16,764 nucleotides of DNA from the NCBI GenBank assembly GCA_023424785.1, contig JAFADP010000059.1:1-16764 (forward strand). The letters are read 5' to 3'. The translations under genes were made by a program, and so were the position numbers. Below are positions 1-7,554 of this stretch, piece after piece. This stretch comes from Bacillota bacterium. Its GTDB lineage: Bacteria; Bacillota; Clostridia; Clostridiales; Clostridiaceae. The notes below the pieces were generated by a model that made no database searches, was not told the DNA's origin, and saw only the letters and a list, made by a program, of their open reading frames with translations. Numbering within the stretch: the first letter of the stretch is position 1; every line of letters begins with the position of its first letter.

Positions 1-659
1 GCATTATATCTATTTAAAATTCCTGTAAAGAAGTTGCTATAAAATAACCTTGGAGCTCCTTCACCTAAAGCTTCATCTCTAACATTCATATATCTTCTTA
101 GTTGTTCAAAAGCTTGCTTCTTTCCAATGCTCTCATTATTTCCTTTTTCTAAAAAAGGTGATTTAGCTTCTAAAACAACTACAGGAATACCATTTATAAA
201 GATAACTATGTCAGGGAAAATAGACTTTCCACTTAAAGTTTGAACTTCAAATTGACGAACTACTAAAAAGTCATTGTTATCAATATTATCCCAATCTATG
301 AAATGAACAGTATGATGTTTCTTGTGACCATCACCGTTTAAATCTTGCTCTACAGTAAAAGTCAAATCTACAAGAGCATCATAAATCTTTTCGTTTATCT
401 CTAATAAACCTATACCCAAACTATCAGCTCTACTAATATATCTTATTGCTCTATCTAAATTTTCTTCATTCATCCAAGGATTAAGCTTTTTTAATGATTC
501 TCTTAATCTATCTGATAAAACAACATCAGCTAAAGAATCCCTCGCTCCACTTGCAGGAGTTAACTCTTTTCCATGAATGAAACTATATCCTAATATATTC
601 TCTAAATATTCAATTGCTGGTAGTTCTACTAAGGTTTCTTCATTTCCTAAGTACGACAT
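1..659 (-). CDS. hsdR: Type I restriction enzyme R subunit (HsdR), N-terminal part, cut by window edge
   Basis: An open frame of 219 codons starts at ATG 657-659 and runs off the left edge without a stop. The start is supported by AGGGGAT about six bases upstream. HsdR is the motor and nuclease subunit of type I restriction enzymes; only the N-terminal nuclease domain is visible here. The PD-(D/E)xK centre can be read as D150 (FPD), then E164-A-K166 (LEAKS), followed by a QAFEQLRRY motif near residues 182-190, typical of the HsdR N-terminal domain. The ATP-dependent translocase part would lie beyond the window, so completeness cannot be judged. It lies downstream of hsdM and hsdS on the same strand, but is separated from them by two other genes and a terminator, so it is probably transcribed from its own promoter. 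Family assignment is confident. Confidence 0.9.
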   Translation of the reverse strand, partial: MSYLGNEETLVELPAIEYLENILGYSFIHGKELTPASGARDSLADVVLSDRLRESLKKLNPWMNEENLDRAIRYISRADSLGIGLLEINEKIYDALVDLTFTVEQDLNGDGHKKHHTVHFIDWDNIDNNDFLVVRQFEVQTLSGKSIFPDIVIFINGIPVVVLEAKSPFLEKGNNESIGKKQAFEQLRRYMNVRDEALGEGAPRLFYSNFFTGILNRYN

Positions 660-692
660 TGCAATCCCCTAATTTCTAATAATATTAATTTA

Positions 693-698
693 ATTATA
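693..698 (-). promoter_or_regulatory. Candidate -10 box for hsdR
   Basis: A perfect TATAAT on the minus strand lies about 34 bases before the hsdR ATG and just downstream of the terminator of the preceding gene. No good -35 box is seen at 17 bases spacing. In DNA this AT-rich a TATAAT can arise by chance, so this is a candidate only. Confidence 0.4.
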
Positions 699-732
699 CA
701 CTAATTTACATTTTAATAATCTTTTTGTTAAT

Positions 733-774
733 AAAAAAATCCTACAAAGACTTCATGTCCTTGTAAGATTTTTT
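733..774 (-). terminator. Rho-independent terminator after the 90-aa membrane protein gene
   Basis: A hairpin pairs 738-751 with 757-770 around a 5-base loop. Two positions that would be C-A mismatches on the plus strand are G-U wobbles on the minus strand, so it works on minus-strand RNA. It is followed there by a run of seven T (739 down to 733). It begins at the stop codon of the 773-1045 gene and separates that gene from hsdR. Confidence 0.8.
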
Positions 775-1045
775 AATGCAAACTTGTAATTTCTTTATAA
801 CTTTTATAGTCATTATATTCAATTATCATAAATTTAATAAATTTTATAAACATAGTCCCAATTACACAAATACCAATGCAAAGTATAATTTGTATTAATA
901 ATGAACATAAATCTTTACTTTCATATATTTTATTTGCATAATATTTTAATCGTTCAGAAAATATTGGATAAATACTTTCTGTAAGAAACGTAACAATAAT
1001 CGCTATAATTACTTTTTTAGTTATTTTTTCAGTTGTTTTTTCCAT
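773..1045 (-). CDS. Small two-helix membrane protein of unknown function in the hsd locus
   Basis: This 90-residue protein is not recognised. It has a short charged N-terminus (MEKTTEKITKK), a hydrophobic segment at about residues 12-29, a polar stretch with many Lys, Glu and Tyr (30-45), a longer hydrophobic segment at about 48-75, and a polar tail. This pattern predicts two membrane helices. The start is backed by AGGTG at good spacing. The gene lies between the PLD-like nuclease gene and hsdR, on the same strand, with a 514-bp AT-rich gap upstream and a clear terminator directly at its stop codon, so it is probably its own transcript. Being inside a restriction locus suggests, without proof, a membrane partner or effector of a defence system. 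A chance ORF is unlikely given the RBS and terminator. Confidence 0.6.
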   Translation of the reverse strand: MEKTTEKITKKVIIAIIVTFLTESIYPIFSERLKYYANKIYESKDLCSLLIQIILCIGICVIGTMFIKFIKFMIIEYNDYKSYKEITSLH

Positions 1046-1120
1046 TTATTTCACCTCTAAATTAAGTTTAATTTTGTTTAGATTTATATTTAATATAAAT
1101 TGCGTGCACTCAATTTATAT

Positions 1121-1285
1121 ATTGTATTATTTAATAAATTTTTATTGTACTTATATATTTTTATTATTTAATTATTTTTAATGTATTTATAATATTTTTA
1201 TTATTTAATTATTTTTAATGTATTTATAATATTTTTATTACTTAATTATTTTTAATGTATTTATAATATTTTTATTACTTAATTG
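1121..1285. repeat. 37-bp AT-only tandem repeat, about 3.5 good copies plus one decayed copy
   Basis: Copies begin at 1158, 1195, 1232 and 1269, exactly 37 bases apart; the last stops matching near 1285, and a decayed copy occupies about 1121-1157. The first two full copies read ATTATTTAATT where the third and fourth read ATTACTTAATT, a single shared change suggesting stepwise duplication. Each full copy contains TATAAT on the plus strand, which may be chance. The array is in the gap upstream of the small membrane protein gene. Confidence 0.85.
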
Positions 1286-1485
1286 ATATACTTCTCTGGT
1301 ATTTAATCCTATACTTTTAATTAATTAATACTTATCATTTATACTTTTTCTAATTATTAACAATATATCTAAACTTTAAACTCTTTAAGGTGATTAACAA
1401 ATTTGCATATTAATAGTATCACAATATGCTATATTTTAACAATATAAAATTTTCTTATTATAGTTTTATGTACTTTAATATTATT

Positions 1486-1523
1486 TTTAAGGAAAAAGTC
1501 ATAGATTTCTCTACGACTTTTTC
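1486..1523 (-). terminator. Probable terminator after the PLD-like gene
   Basis: A 9-bp stem (1492-1500 with 1515-1523) is extended by four more pairs (1502-1505 with 1510-1513) around a 4-base loop. The one interior mismatch is a U-G wobble on minus-strand RNA, so it suits the gene ending at 1560. The T-run after it is weak (CCTTAAAAA), so efficiency is doubtful. Confidence 0.55.
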
Positions 1524-1559
1524 TATATTTACATCTCATCATTTTATTTTTATACTTTT

Positions 1560-2669
1560 TTAATCCGTATTATCTATTTTAATTATATTTTGTGGAATTT
1601 CATTAAATCGATTGAGCACTAACCTACTTATATTTTTCATAGACTCTAATCTTCTTAATAACTCATCAGCATCATCTTTTACTTCTTCTGCTAACTTTTC
1701 AAAGGCTTCATCTGCAATATCCATTGCTTCTTCTATATAATATTCTAAATTTTCATCATACGCTTCTGCTGAATTATTATTTATATACTCATCTATATAA
1801 TCTTGCTTATTAAATATAGCTAAATCATATAGTCTTTCATAAAATATTTGCTGAATGCTATTTACTATATTATTGGAGTTTTCTATTAAATCATTAATAT
1901 CCTCAATACCAGCCTCTACTATATTCTTATTCTCAAATATGCCATTAATTTCTTCTAATAATTCTAAATACTTATTACAAATCTCAATACTATCTTCTAT
2001 ATCATTAATGGACATAATATTATCTGTAGTATTATAAAACCATAGTTCTTGTCCTCTATGGTCAGCTAATGAATAAAAACTCATGTGAAATTTTTCATAT
2101 ATTGAATCAAACATAACTATACTCTTACTAATTGCTGTCTTTAAAAATAATACCTTATTATCTATACCATATTCGCTAGAATATTCAATAATCCAAGGGA
2201 AAATATCATTCTCTAGAAATTTAATAAAATTTTTATCTCTACTTATAAATCCCGCTTCAAAATTTTCTGAACTTTCTTCTGAAAAATTAGCTGAACCAAC
2301 ATATGCAATGTTATCTGTCATAATAATTTTAGCATGATTGGCAAAACAAAAATAAACCTGTGCTTTTTCTGATATTTTTTCAGGATTCAATTTATTCTTA
2401 TAAATAGATATATTTCTTCTTGCTTTCTTAGAATAACTATCATTAAAATACTCCTTCCATCTACCTGGAAGATTAGAAATAATCTTTACCTCAGTATGTT
2501 CTCCACATTGTTTTAAAGCCTTTAACAATTCGTTACTCTTACTTGAAATATTATACGTTAATATAAATATTTTATTAGCTTTAGAAAATTCATCTAATAC
2601 TTCTCTATATGTCAATTCATCTTTAGATACTAAAAATTTAGCTTCTTTAATTGTAGTTGATAATATCAT
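1560..2669 (-). CDS. PLD-like (HKD) domain protein, putative nuclease linked to type I RM genes
   Basis: The 369-residue protein carries a single phospholipase D-type HKD motif: H112-x-K114-x4-D119, followed by G125-S126-A-N128 and E138/E139, as in PLD-superfamily nucleases. Enzymes with one HKD motif, such as Nuc or the BfiI nuclease domain, act as dimers, so a dimeric nuclease is the likeliest role; lipase activity is less likely in this setting. Residues 1-145 form the PLD region. The rest is helical and very acidic (about 220-350, many Glu, Asp and Asn), with no recognised domain, and may bind a partner. GGAGGA sits about seven bases before the ATG. The gene starts 31 bp after hsdS ends, with no terminator between, so it probably belongs to the hsdMS transcript. 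PLD-family proteins occur in other defence systems (for example DISARM DrmC). Its exact function is unknown. Confidence 0.8.
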   Translation of the reverse strand: MILSTTIKEAKFLVSKDELTYREVLDEFSKANKIFILTYNISSKSNELLKALKQCGEHTEVKIISNLPGRWKEYFNDSYSKKARRNISIYKNKLNPEKISEKAQVYFCFANHAKIIMTDNIAYVGSANFSEESSENFEAGFISRDKNFIKFLENDIFPWIIEYSSEYGIDNKVLFLKTAISKSIVMFDSIYEKFHMSFYSLADHRGQELWFYNTTDNIMSINDIEDSIEICNKYLELLEEINGIFENKNIVEAGIEDINDLIENSNNIVNSIQQIFYERLYDLAIFNKQDYIDEYINNNSAEAYDENLEYYIEEAMDIADEAFEKLAEEVKDDADELLRRLESMKNISRLVLNRFNEIPQNIIKIDNTD

Positions 2670-2700
2670 TTAATTCCTCCATCTCAATACCAATTAAAAA

Positions 2701-3999
2701 TTAAATAGTTCTTATTTTACCTGTTAACAATTGTTGCATTAATCCTTTTTTAAGGTTTTCTAACTTTTGTTTCTTATTTTCATGTTCTTCTATTTTCTTA
2801 TCAACTTCTAATAATATTGATGCAATTTTATCTTGCTCATCCTTAGTCGGTATAGCTAATATTATTTGTTTAAACTCTGGAACTTTAAAGGTTTTTATTG
2901 TAGTAGCTGTAGTTATTTCATCAAACTTTCTTTTCATAATATCACTTAAAAATAGTTGTTTTATAAAGTGCTCATTCATAATATTTCTGTTCATAGAAAC
3001 TCTTAATAAATTTGCTGTTATATTACTTCCAGCTAATTCTTCTGTTATATAGCCAACTTTTCCAATAGTCCCTCTAACTGAAATAACAATATCACCAACT
3101 TCTAATTTAGTTCTAGGAAATTTTTTTGCAGTTTTTTCTGATATATATCTAAAACTTTCTTTTTTTATAGAAGCATCGTCATTTAACAATTCTCCTCTTA
3201 TTTCCGCTATTCCTTCCTCTACATACTCAATTCCATAATAAGTTGGATATCTATAAACTTCTTTAGTAATTTCATCTATAGATTTTATATCCCATTCACT
3301 AGGAATTTCTCCAATCTCAGTCTTCTTAAACTTTGTATGTCCAATCCCTTTAGTCAATAAAGTTTGCATTAAACCTTTTTTTAATTCTTTATTTTTCTCA
3401 ATAAGAGCATCAACATTATCAATTTGTTCATCTACAGTTGAAAGAATTGAAGCTATTTTTTCTTGTTCTTTAATATTTATTAATGGAAATTTCAATTGCT
3501 TAATAATTGTTGAACTCAGCCCTTCCATAATTCCACCAACAGATAATTTTTTTATTTGCTTCTTTATTAATTCTGAGTTTCTTATCATTTGAGCTAATAA
3601 TCTTTTATCATATTTATTTTCATCAACCCTTAATCTAATTAAATGAGAATCCATAATTCCTTCTTCTATGTCTTGTGGAATTATTGCAGTTTTACCAACT
3701 GTGCCCATCATACTAATTACTAAATCTCCAGCTAACAAATTAGATGTTTTTAATTGATTGTATCGTTCTTCATTAATATATCTATTACCCAATTTAAAAT
3801 TATTGTAAAAGACATTTTCCTGACCATATACTTTATACCCTTTTTCAGTTAAAAATTCCTTTTTCAATTGACTTCCAAATGGTCCAATCTTAATTGAATT
3901 TTTATCTTTAACTAATATTTCTTCAGTACTAACTACCTCCCATTCACTAGGAATCTCCCCAAGTTCAGTCATCTTATATCCTACTCTAACCTTGTTCAC
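2701..3999 (-). CDS. hsdS: Type I restriction-modification specificity subunit (HsdS)
   Basis: This is a full-length specificity subunit of 432 residues, which sets the bipartite DNA target of the HsdM/HsdR complex. It has the expected two-fold layout: a first target recognition domain (about 11-170, opening GEIPSEWEV), a first helical spacer (about 178-215, EQEKIASIL to KKGLMQTLL), a second recognition domain (about 227-380, opening GEIPSEWDI) and a second spacer (about 387-425, DEQDKIASIL to KKGLMQQLL). Both halves also share GD-VIS--GT-GK (91-103 and 302-314). The halves are offset by exactly 216 residues. The start is GTG with a GGTGG-type RBS 12 bp after hsdM; an ATG nine codons later (3970-3972) has its own AGGAT and is an alternative. 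The recognition sequence cannot be read from the protein. Confidence 0.95.
   Translation of the reverse strand: MNKVRVGYKMTELGEIPSEWEVVSTEEILVKDKNSIKIGPFGSQLKKEFLTEKGYKVYGQENVFYNNFKLGNRYINEERYNQLKTSNLLAGDLVISMMGTVGKTAIIPQDIEEGIMDSHLIRLRVDENKYDKRLLAQMIRNSELIKKQIKKLSVGGIMEGLSSTIIKQLKFPLINIKEQEKIASILSTVDEQIDNVDALIEKNKELKKGLMQTLLTKGIGHTKFKKTEIGEIPSEWDIKSIDEITKEVYRYPTYYGIEYVEEGIAEIRGELLNDDASIKKESFRYISEKTAKKFPRTKLEVGDIVISVRGTIGKVGYITEELAGSNITANLLRVSMNRNIMNEHFIKQLFLSDIMKRKFDEITTATTIKTFKVPEFKQIILAIPTKDEQDKIASILLEVDKKIEEHENKKQKLENLKKGLMQQLLTGKIRTI
3291..3960. repeat. In-frame direct repeats inside hsdS
   Basis: The DNA coding for the GEIPSEW opening of each half is nearly identical over 22 bases (3291-3312 and 3939-3960, two differences). 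The copies are 648 bp apart, which is 216 codons, so recombination between them would remove one recognition domain in frame. A second pair, coding for the KKGLMQ-LL spacer ends, lies near 2737-2755 and 3367-3385. Confidence 0.7.
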
Positions 4000-4011
4000 T
4001 AAATCACCACC

Positions 4012-5529
4012 CTACAGTATATCAAAACCAAGCTCTTTTAAATATCCATTAAGCCTTTCCTTAGTTTCTGCTTCCTTCTTTTCAAGTTCAGCAATTTCTC
4101 CTAAAACTTTTTGAATGTCAACTTGTTCTTCTTCTTCAGTAGTATCAACATATCTACTAATATTTAAATTACAATCATTTTCCTTAATAGTTTCAACATC
4201 CACAACAGTTGCATACTTTTCCACATCTTCAAAAGCATCAAATGTAGATACTATTTTTTCTATATCTTCATCTCTAAGCTTATTCTTATTTCCATCTTTA
4301 ATAAAATCATTGCTACCATCAATAAATAAAATCTTACCTTTTCTTTCCTCAGACTTATCTTTATTAAGAACTAATATAGCAGCAGGTATACCTGTTCCAT
4401 AGAAAATATTTGATGGAACTCCAATTACAGCTTCTATTAAATCATCATTAATAAAGCCTTTTCTTATCTTTCCTTCAGCAGAGCCTCTAAATAAAACTCC
4501 ATGTGGAACAACTGATGCCATCTTACCTTTCATATTTAAACTAGATAACATATGCTCAACAAAAGCTAAATCTCCATAAGACTTTGGTGGGATTCCATAA
4601 CTAAATCTATGGAAAGCATCATGTTCTGCTTCTTCTACTCCCCAGTTCTTTAAAGAAAATGGTGGATTAGCAAGTACCTTATCGAATACCTTTAATGCTC
4701 CACCTTCTGTATGCTTAGGTTCTCTTATAGTATCACCTTTTTGAATATCTGCTCCTTTAGCTCCATGGAATAACATATTCATCTTACATATTGCCCATGT
4801 AGAAAGATTTATTTCTTGACCAAAAAGACTTAAATTTTTAGGATTTCCACCATGCTTTTTAACATATTCTATACTTTGAATAAGCATACCACCAGAACCA
4901 CAAGTTGGGTCATAAATTCTATCTCCTTCTTGAGGTTTTAAGATATTAGTAAGAATCTTAACTACTTCTGTAGGAGTATAGAATTCTCCACCTTTCTTAC
5001 CACCTTGGTCTGCAAATTGTTTAATTAAATATTGATAAGCATCTCCAAGCATATCTTCTGATTCCAAATTTGAATTAGCTAAATTAATGCTATTAAATAA
5101 TATTAAAAGTTGAGATAATTTCTTATCTGGAACCTTTTCTTTATCATTGTAGTTAGTTGTACTTAAAACACCAACAAGCTCTGAATTTTTAGGTTCATCT
5201 TCAATTGCTTTAAATGCCTTATCTAATTCAGGTCCTATATTTAAAGTTAAATCTTTAAGCTTTGACCATCTTGCTTGTTCTGGAACAAAGAAAGTTTCAT
5301 AAATACTAGCATCTTCTAAAAGTTCTTCTATTTCATCTTCTTCAAGACCATCTTCTAGGAACTCTTTTTTTCTAGCTTCTCTTTCTTCATCAAATTCATC
5401 ATTTAATCTCTTTAAAAATAACATTCCAAATATATAATCTTTGTACTCTGCACCACTTAATTCTCCTCTAAGAATATCTGCACATTGCCAAAGTGTTGAT
5501 TCTAACTCTTGTAACGTAAGCTTTGCCAT
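4012..5529 (-). CDS. hsdM: Type I restriction-modification DNA methyltransferase subunit (HsdM)
   Basis: HsdM transfers a methyl group from S-adenosylmethionine to adenine N6 in the site chosen by HsdS, protecting host DNA. The 505-residue protein is full length. An N-terminal helical domain (about 7-150, LESTLWQCADILRG) leads into GGEFYTP (180-186), the SAM-binding motif I DPTCGSGG (207-214) and the catalytic NPPF (288-291), the set expected for the amino-methyltransferase HsdM family. A C-terminal acidic helical tail (about 465-500) probably contacts HsdS. AGGAGA precedes the ATG. It is the first gene of the hsdM-hsdS-PLD transcript, with hsdS starting 12 bp after its stop. Upstream 5530-5640 is AT-rich and should hold the promoter, but I could not fix a convincing -35/-10 pair. 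Confidence 0.96.
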   Translation of the reverse strand: MAKLTLQELESTLWQCADILRGELSGAEYKDYIFGMLFLKRLNDEFDEEREARKKEFLEDGLEEDEIEELLEDASIYETFFVPEQARWSKLKDLTLNIGPELDKAFKAIEDEPKNSELVGVLSTTNYNDKEKVPDKKLSQLLILFNSINLANSNLESEDMLGDAYQYLIKQFADQGGKKGGEFYTPTEVVKILTNILKPQEGDRIYDPTCGSGGMLIQSIEYVKKHGGNPKNLSLFGQEINLSTWAICKMNMLFHGAKGADIQKGDTIREPKHTEGGALKVFDKVLANPPFSLKNWGVEEAEHDAFHRFSYGIPPKSYGDLAFVEHMLSSLNMKGKMASVVPHGVLFRGSAEGKIRKGFINDDLIEAVIGVPSNIFYGTGIPAAILVLNKDKSEERKGKILFIDGSNDFIKDGNKNKLRDEDIEKIVSTFDAFEDVEKYATVVDVETIKENDCNLNISRYVDTTEEEEQVDIQKVLGEIAELEKKEAETKERLNGYLKELGFDIL

Positions 5530-5640
5530 TATAATTGTCTCCTCTTTACTGCATTTTTTATAATATTAATTTTATCATAAAGTAAAAATAAAAACATAAT
5601 CCTATGCTTTATACTATGTAAATTGAAATTTTATATTACC

Positions 5641-5668
5641 ACAAAAACGGAAGCTAAATATAGCTCCC
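5641..5668 (-). terminator. Rho-independent terminator of manC, overlapping its stop codon
   Basis: GGGAGCT pairs with AGCTTCC (5662-5668 with 5649-5655 on the minus strand, one G-U wobble) around a 6-base loop, followed by GTTTTTG. The stem contains the last codons and stop of manC. Confidence 0.8.
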
Positions 5669-6721
5669 GTAATCAAGATTTTCATTTAAATCATTTAATA
5701 AGTGTTTAATTTCTTGATCTTTATTTTTATCCATTACAAGTATTACATCTCCAGCATCAACTATAACTAGATCCTTTACCCCAAAACCAATTATCAAGTT
5801 CTTATCACCAAAAATAGAACAGTTTTCACATTCCTGAACATAAACATTTTTGCTTATTTCATTTCCACTACACTTGTTTAAATATCTGCTTAATGCATTA
5901 AAGCTACCTATATCATCCCATGAAAACTCACCTTTAATAACATAAGCTTTTCTAGTTTTTTGCATAACTCCAAAATCAATAGAAATTCCATCTATTAATT
6001 GATACTGTTCTTTTATTACCTTTTCTTCATCTTCTTCTCCTATATGCTGATATATCTCCATCAAAGATTTATATAACTTTGGTAAATATTTTTCAATTTC
6101 TCTTAATATAACATCTGCTCTAAATACAAATATTCCTGAATTCCAAAGATAGGTTTCCTTCAGCAAAAAATCTTTTGCAACCTCAATATTAGGTTTTTCA
6201 GTAAATCTTGCTATTTTATAAGCGTCTGTAAAAGATTGTACTCTTTCACCCATTTCTATATATCCATAACCAGTTTCAGGTCTTGTTGGTGTAATTCCTA
6301 TAGTAACTATTCCTCTACGCCTATTAGCTAATTCAATAGCCTCCAATAGAGTATCGGTATATTTTTTTTCACCTTCTATATGATGATCAGAAGGTAATAC
6401 TACCATAACTGCATCATTATCCTTCTTTAATAATTTAACTGCTGATAACCCAATACATGTAGCAGTTTCTTTATTTAAAGGTTCAGTAAATACATTATCA
6501 GAATTAATGGTAACTAACTCTTTTTTTATTTTATCTAAATAATCTTCGTTAGTTACCACATAAATATTATCCTTGTTTATTAAGGGAGTAATTCTTTCAA
6601 CAGTATTTACTAAAAAGCTTTTGTTATTTATCAGTTTTAAAAACTGTTTTGGTTTATTCATTCTTGATAAAGGATATAGCCTAGTCCCTTTTCCTCCAGC
6701 TAAAATTAGCGCGTATATCAC
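5654..6721 (-). CDS. manC: Mannose-1-phosphate guanylyltransferase (ManC type, monofunctional)
   Basis: The enzyme makes GDP-mannose from mannose-1-phosphate and GTP, a precursor for capsule and other mannose or fucose glycans. It is recognised from LAGGKGTRL near the N-terminus with PKQFLKL after it (nucleotide-binding loop), PSDHH (about 110-114), GYGYIE (about 151), FTEKPN (about 173), WNSGIFVF (about 193) and WDDIGSF (about 268). At about 355 residues it has only the nucleotidyltransferase and a short C-terminal beta part; the mannose-6-phosphate isomerase cupin of bifunctional ManC/AlgA enzymes is absent. I place the start at GTG 6719-6721, which gives MIYALILAGG and has GGAG nine bases upstream; the ATG at 6734-6736 extends it by five codons but has no RBS. 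No other mannose or capsule gene is adjacent, so it stands alone. Confidence 0.93.
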   Translation of the reverse strand: MIYALILAGGKGTRLYPLSRMNKPKQFLKLINNKSFLVNTVERITPLINKDNIYVVTNEDYLDKIKKELVTINSDNVFTEPLNKETATCIGLSAVKLLKKDNDAVMVVLPSDHHIEGEKKYTDTLLEAIELANRRRGIVTIGITPTRPETGYGYIEMGERVQSFTDAYKIARFTEKPNIEVAKDFLLKETYLWNSGIFVFRADVILREIEKYLPKLYKSLMEIYQHIGEEDEEKVIKEQYQLIDGISIDFGVMQKTRKAYVIKGEFSWDDIGSFNALSRYLNKCSGNEISKNVYVQECENCSIFGDKNLIIGFGVKDLVIVDAGDVILVMDKNKDQEIKHLLNDLNENLDYGSYI

Positions 6722-6751
6722 ACACTTCAACTCCATGTAATGCTATATTTC

Positions 6752-6757
6752 ATTATA
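6752..6757 (-). promoter_or_regulatory. Candidate -10 box for manC
   Basis: A perfect TATAAT on the minus strand lies 30 bases upstream of the proposed GTG start of manC. The -35 region at 17 bases is poor, so this is a candidate only. Confidence 0.4.
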
Positions 6758-6795
6758 TGTATATTAAAAAAATATTGTGCTTACGACAGAAAAAA

Positions 6796-7554
6796 TCACA
6801 TTATGGCACTATTTATAATATAAGGTTTTATTTCATAATTTAATTTTTCCCTTGGAAATTTATTTACTGGTATATAGAACTCTGGAATTCCTGTTACATA
6901 AGGTGCTATTTCATACACTTGATAATAAATAACTATATTTCCATCCTTAATATAAAATCCTTGTGTATCTTTTATTCCATTAAAACCATCTTTACCTGTA
7001 AAATATTTTTCCTTTTCCTTTTGGATTTGATTACTTATTTCATTATTAATGACAGTTTTATAGTCATATCCCTTTTTAAATAGATCTTTTATAGTTAATT
7101 CTTTTCCTGTTACATTATCGAAATTATAAGACATTCTTGTGGTTATTCCATGTGCTCCACCTGTAAATTGATAATAATCTATATAAAAACTAGTTATGTC
7201 CTGTTTATTAACTACATTATATCTTGCAAATAATTGATAGGGCCCAATTGGAGGTGTTACCCCTTTAAAGTATTCATCTGCAATTTGTTTAACATCATTT
7301 ATCCATGCCTCTGTCCATTTAACAATTTTACTATTAATCATACCAAGCTTACTATCAGCACTTACTTTATTTATCTGTGGAATAATAACATCAATAACCA
7401 GGTAATTATTTTGGCTTTTATACTTTTTATCCACAATTTCATATTGAACTTCTTTGAAATTTTCTCCACTACTTATCAACATCCCCTGTGGATAACTTGT
7501 TAATATTGTTATTATCCCTAGAATAAGTAATATAGCCTTTTTTAGACAGTTCAT
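6796..7554 (-). CDS. Secreted DUF4163/DUF3298 domain protein
   Basis: The protein of about 252 residues begins with Lys-Lys and a hydrophobic stretch (about residues 6-22), a signal peptide or N-terminal anchor, so it acts outside the membrane. The rest matches the DUF4163 plus DUF3298 layout known from RsiV- and PdaC-like proteins: an N-terminal region with YLVIDVIIPQ, then YYQFTGGAHG (about 125-137), the LTIKDLF segment, and YEIAPYVTGIPEF near the end, which is the DUF3298 signature. In some relatives this module binds lysozyme or peptidoglycan; here there is no sigma-binding or deacetylase part, so the role is unknown. GGAGG is only 3 bases from the first ATG (7558-7560) but 9 bases from the second (7552-7554), which I prefer. 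Two DnaA boxes lie inside its 5' coding region, others upstream. Confidence 0.85.
   Translation of the reverse strand: MNCLKKAILLILGIITILTSYPQGMLISSGENFKEVQYEIVDKKYKSQNNYLVIDVIIPQINKVSADSKLGMINSKIVKWTEAWINDVKQIADEYFKGVTPPIGPYQLFARYNVVNKQDITSFYIDYYQFTGGAHGITTRMSYNFDNVTGKELTIKDLFKKGYDYKTVINNEISNQIQKEKEKYFTGKDGFNGIKDTQGFYIKDGNIVIYYQVYEIAPYVTGIPEFYIPVNKFPREKLNYEIKPYIINSAIM

Larger units (their letters stand above)
1046..1559. other. 514-bp gene-free AT-rich gap inside the hsd locus
   Basis: No plausible gene is seen between the 90-aa gene and the PLD-like gene. The gap holds the 37-bp tandem array (1121-1285), the hairpin after the PLD-like gene (1492-1523) and otherwise featureless AT-rich sequence. 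The promoter of the 90-aa gene must lie here; several AT-rich -10-like boxes exist but none stands out. Confidence 0.6.

Noticed and set aside
1121..1285. The 37-bp repeats as a CRISPR array
   Set aside because: The copies are directly adjacent with no spacers, and no cas genes are present; this is a simple tandem repeat.
1855..2037. 60-codon plus-strand open frame within the PLD-like gene
   Set aside because: It arises opposite acidic helical coding sequence; no RBS or independent support.
4115..4402. 95-codon plus-strand open frame within hsdM
   Set aside because: Serine-rich low-complexity translation opposite the HsdM C-terminal part; a shadow frame.
7234..7503. 89-codon plus-strand open frame inside the DUF3298 gene
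   Set aside because: It is the complement of a well-supported coding region with signal peptide and family motifs; no RBS was seen.
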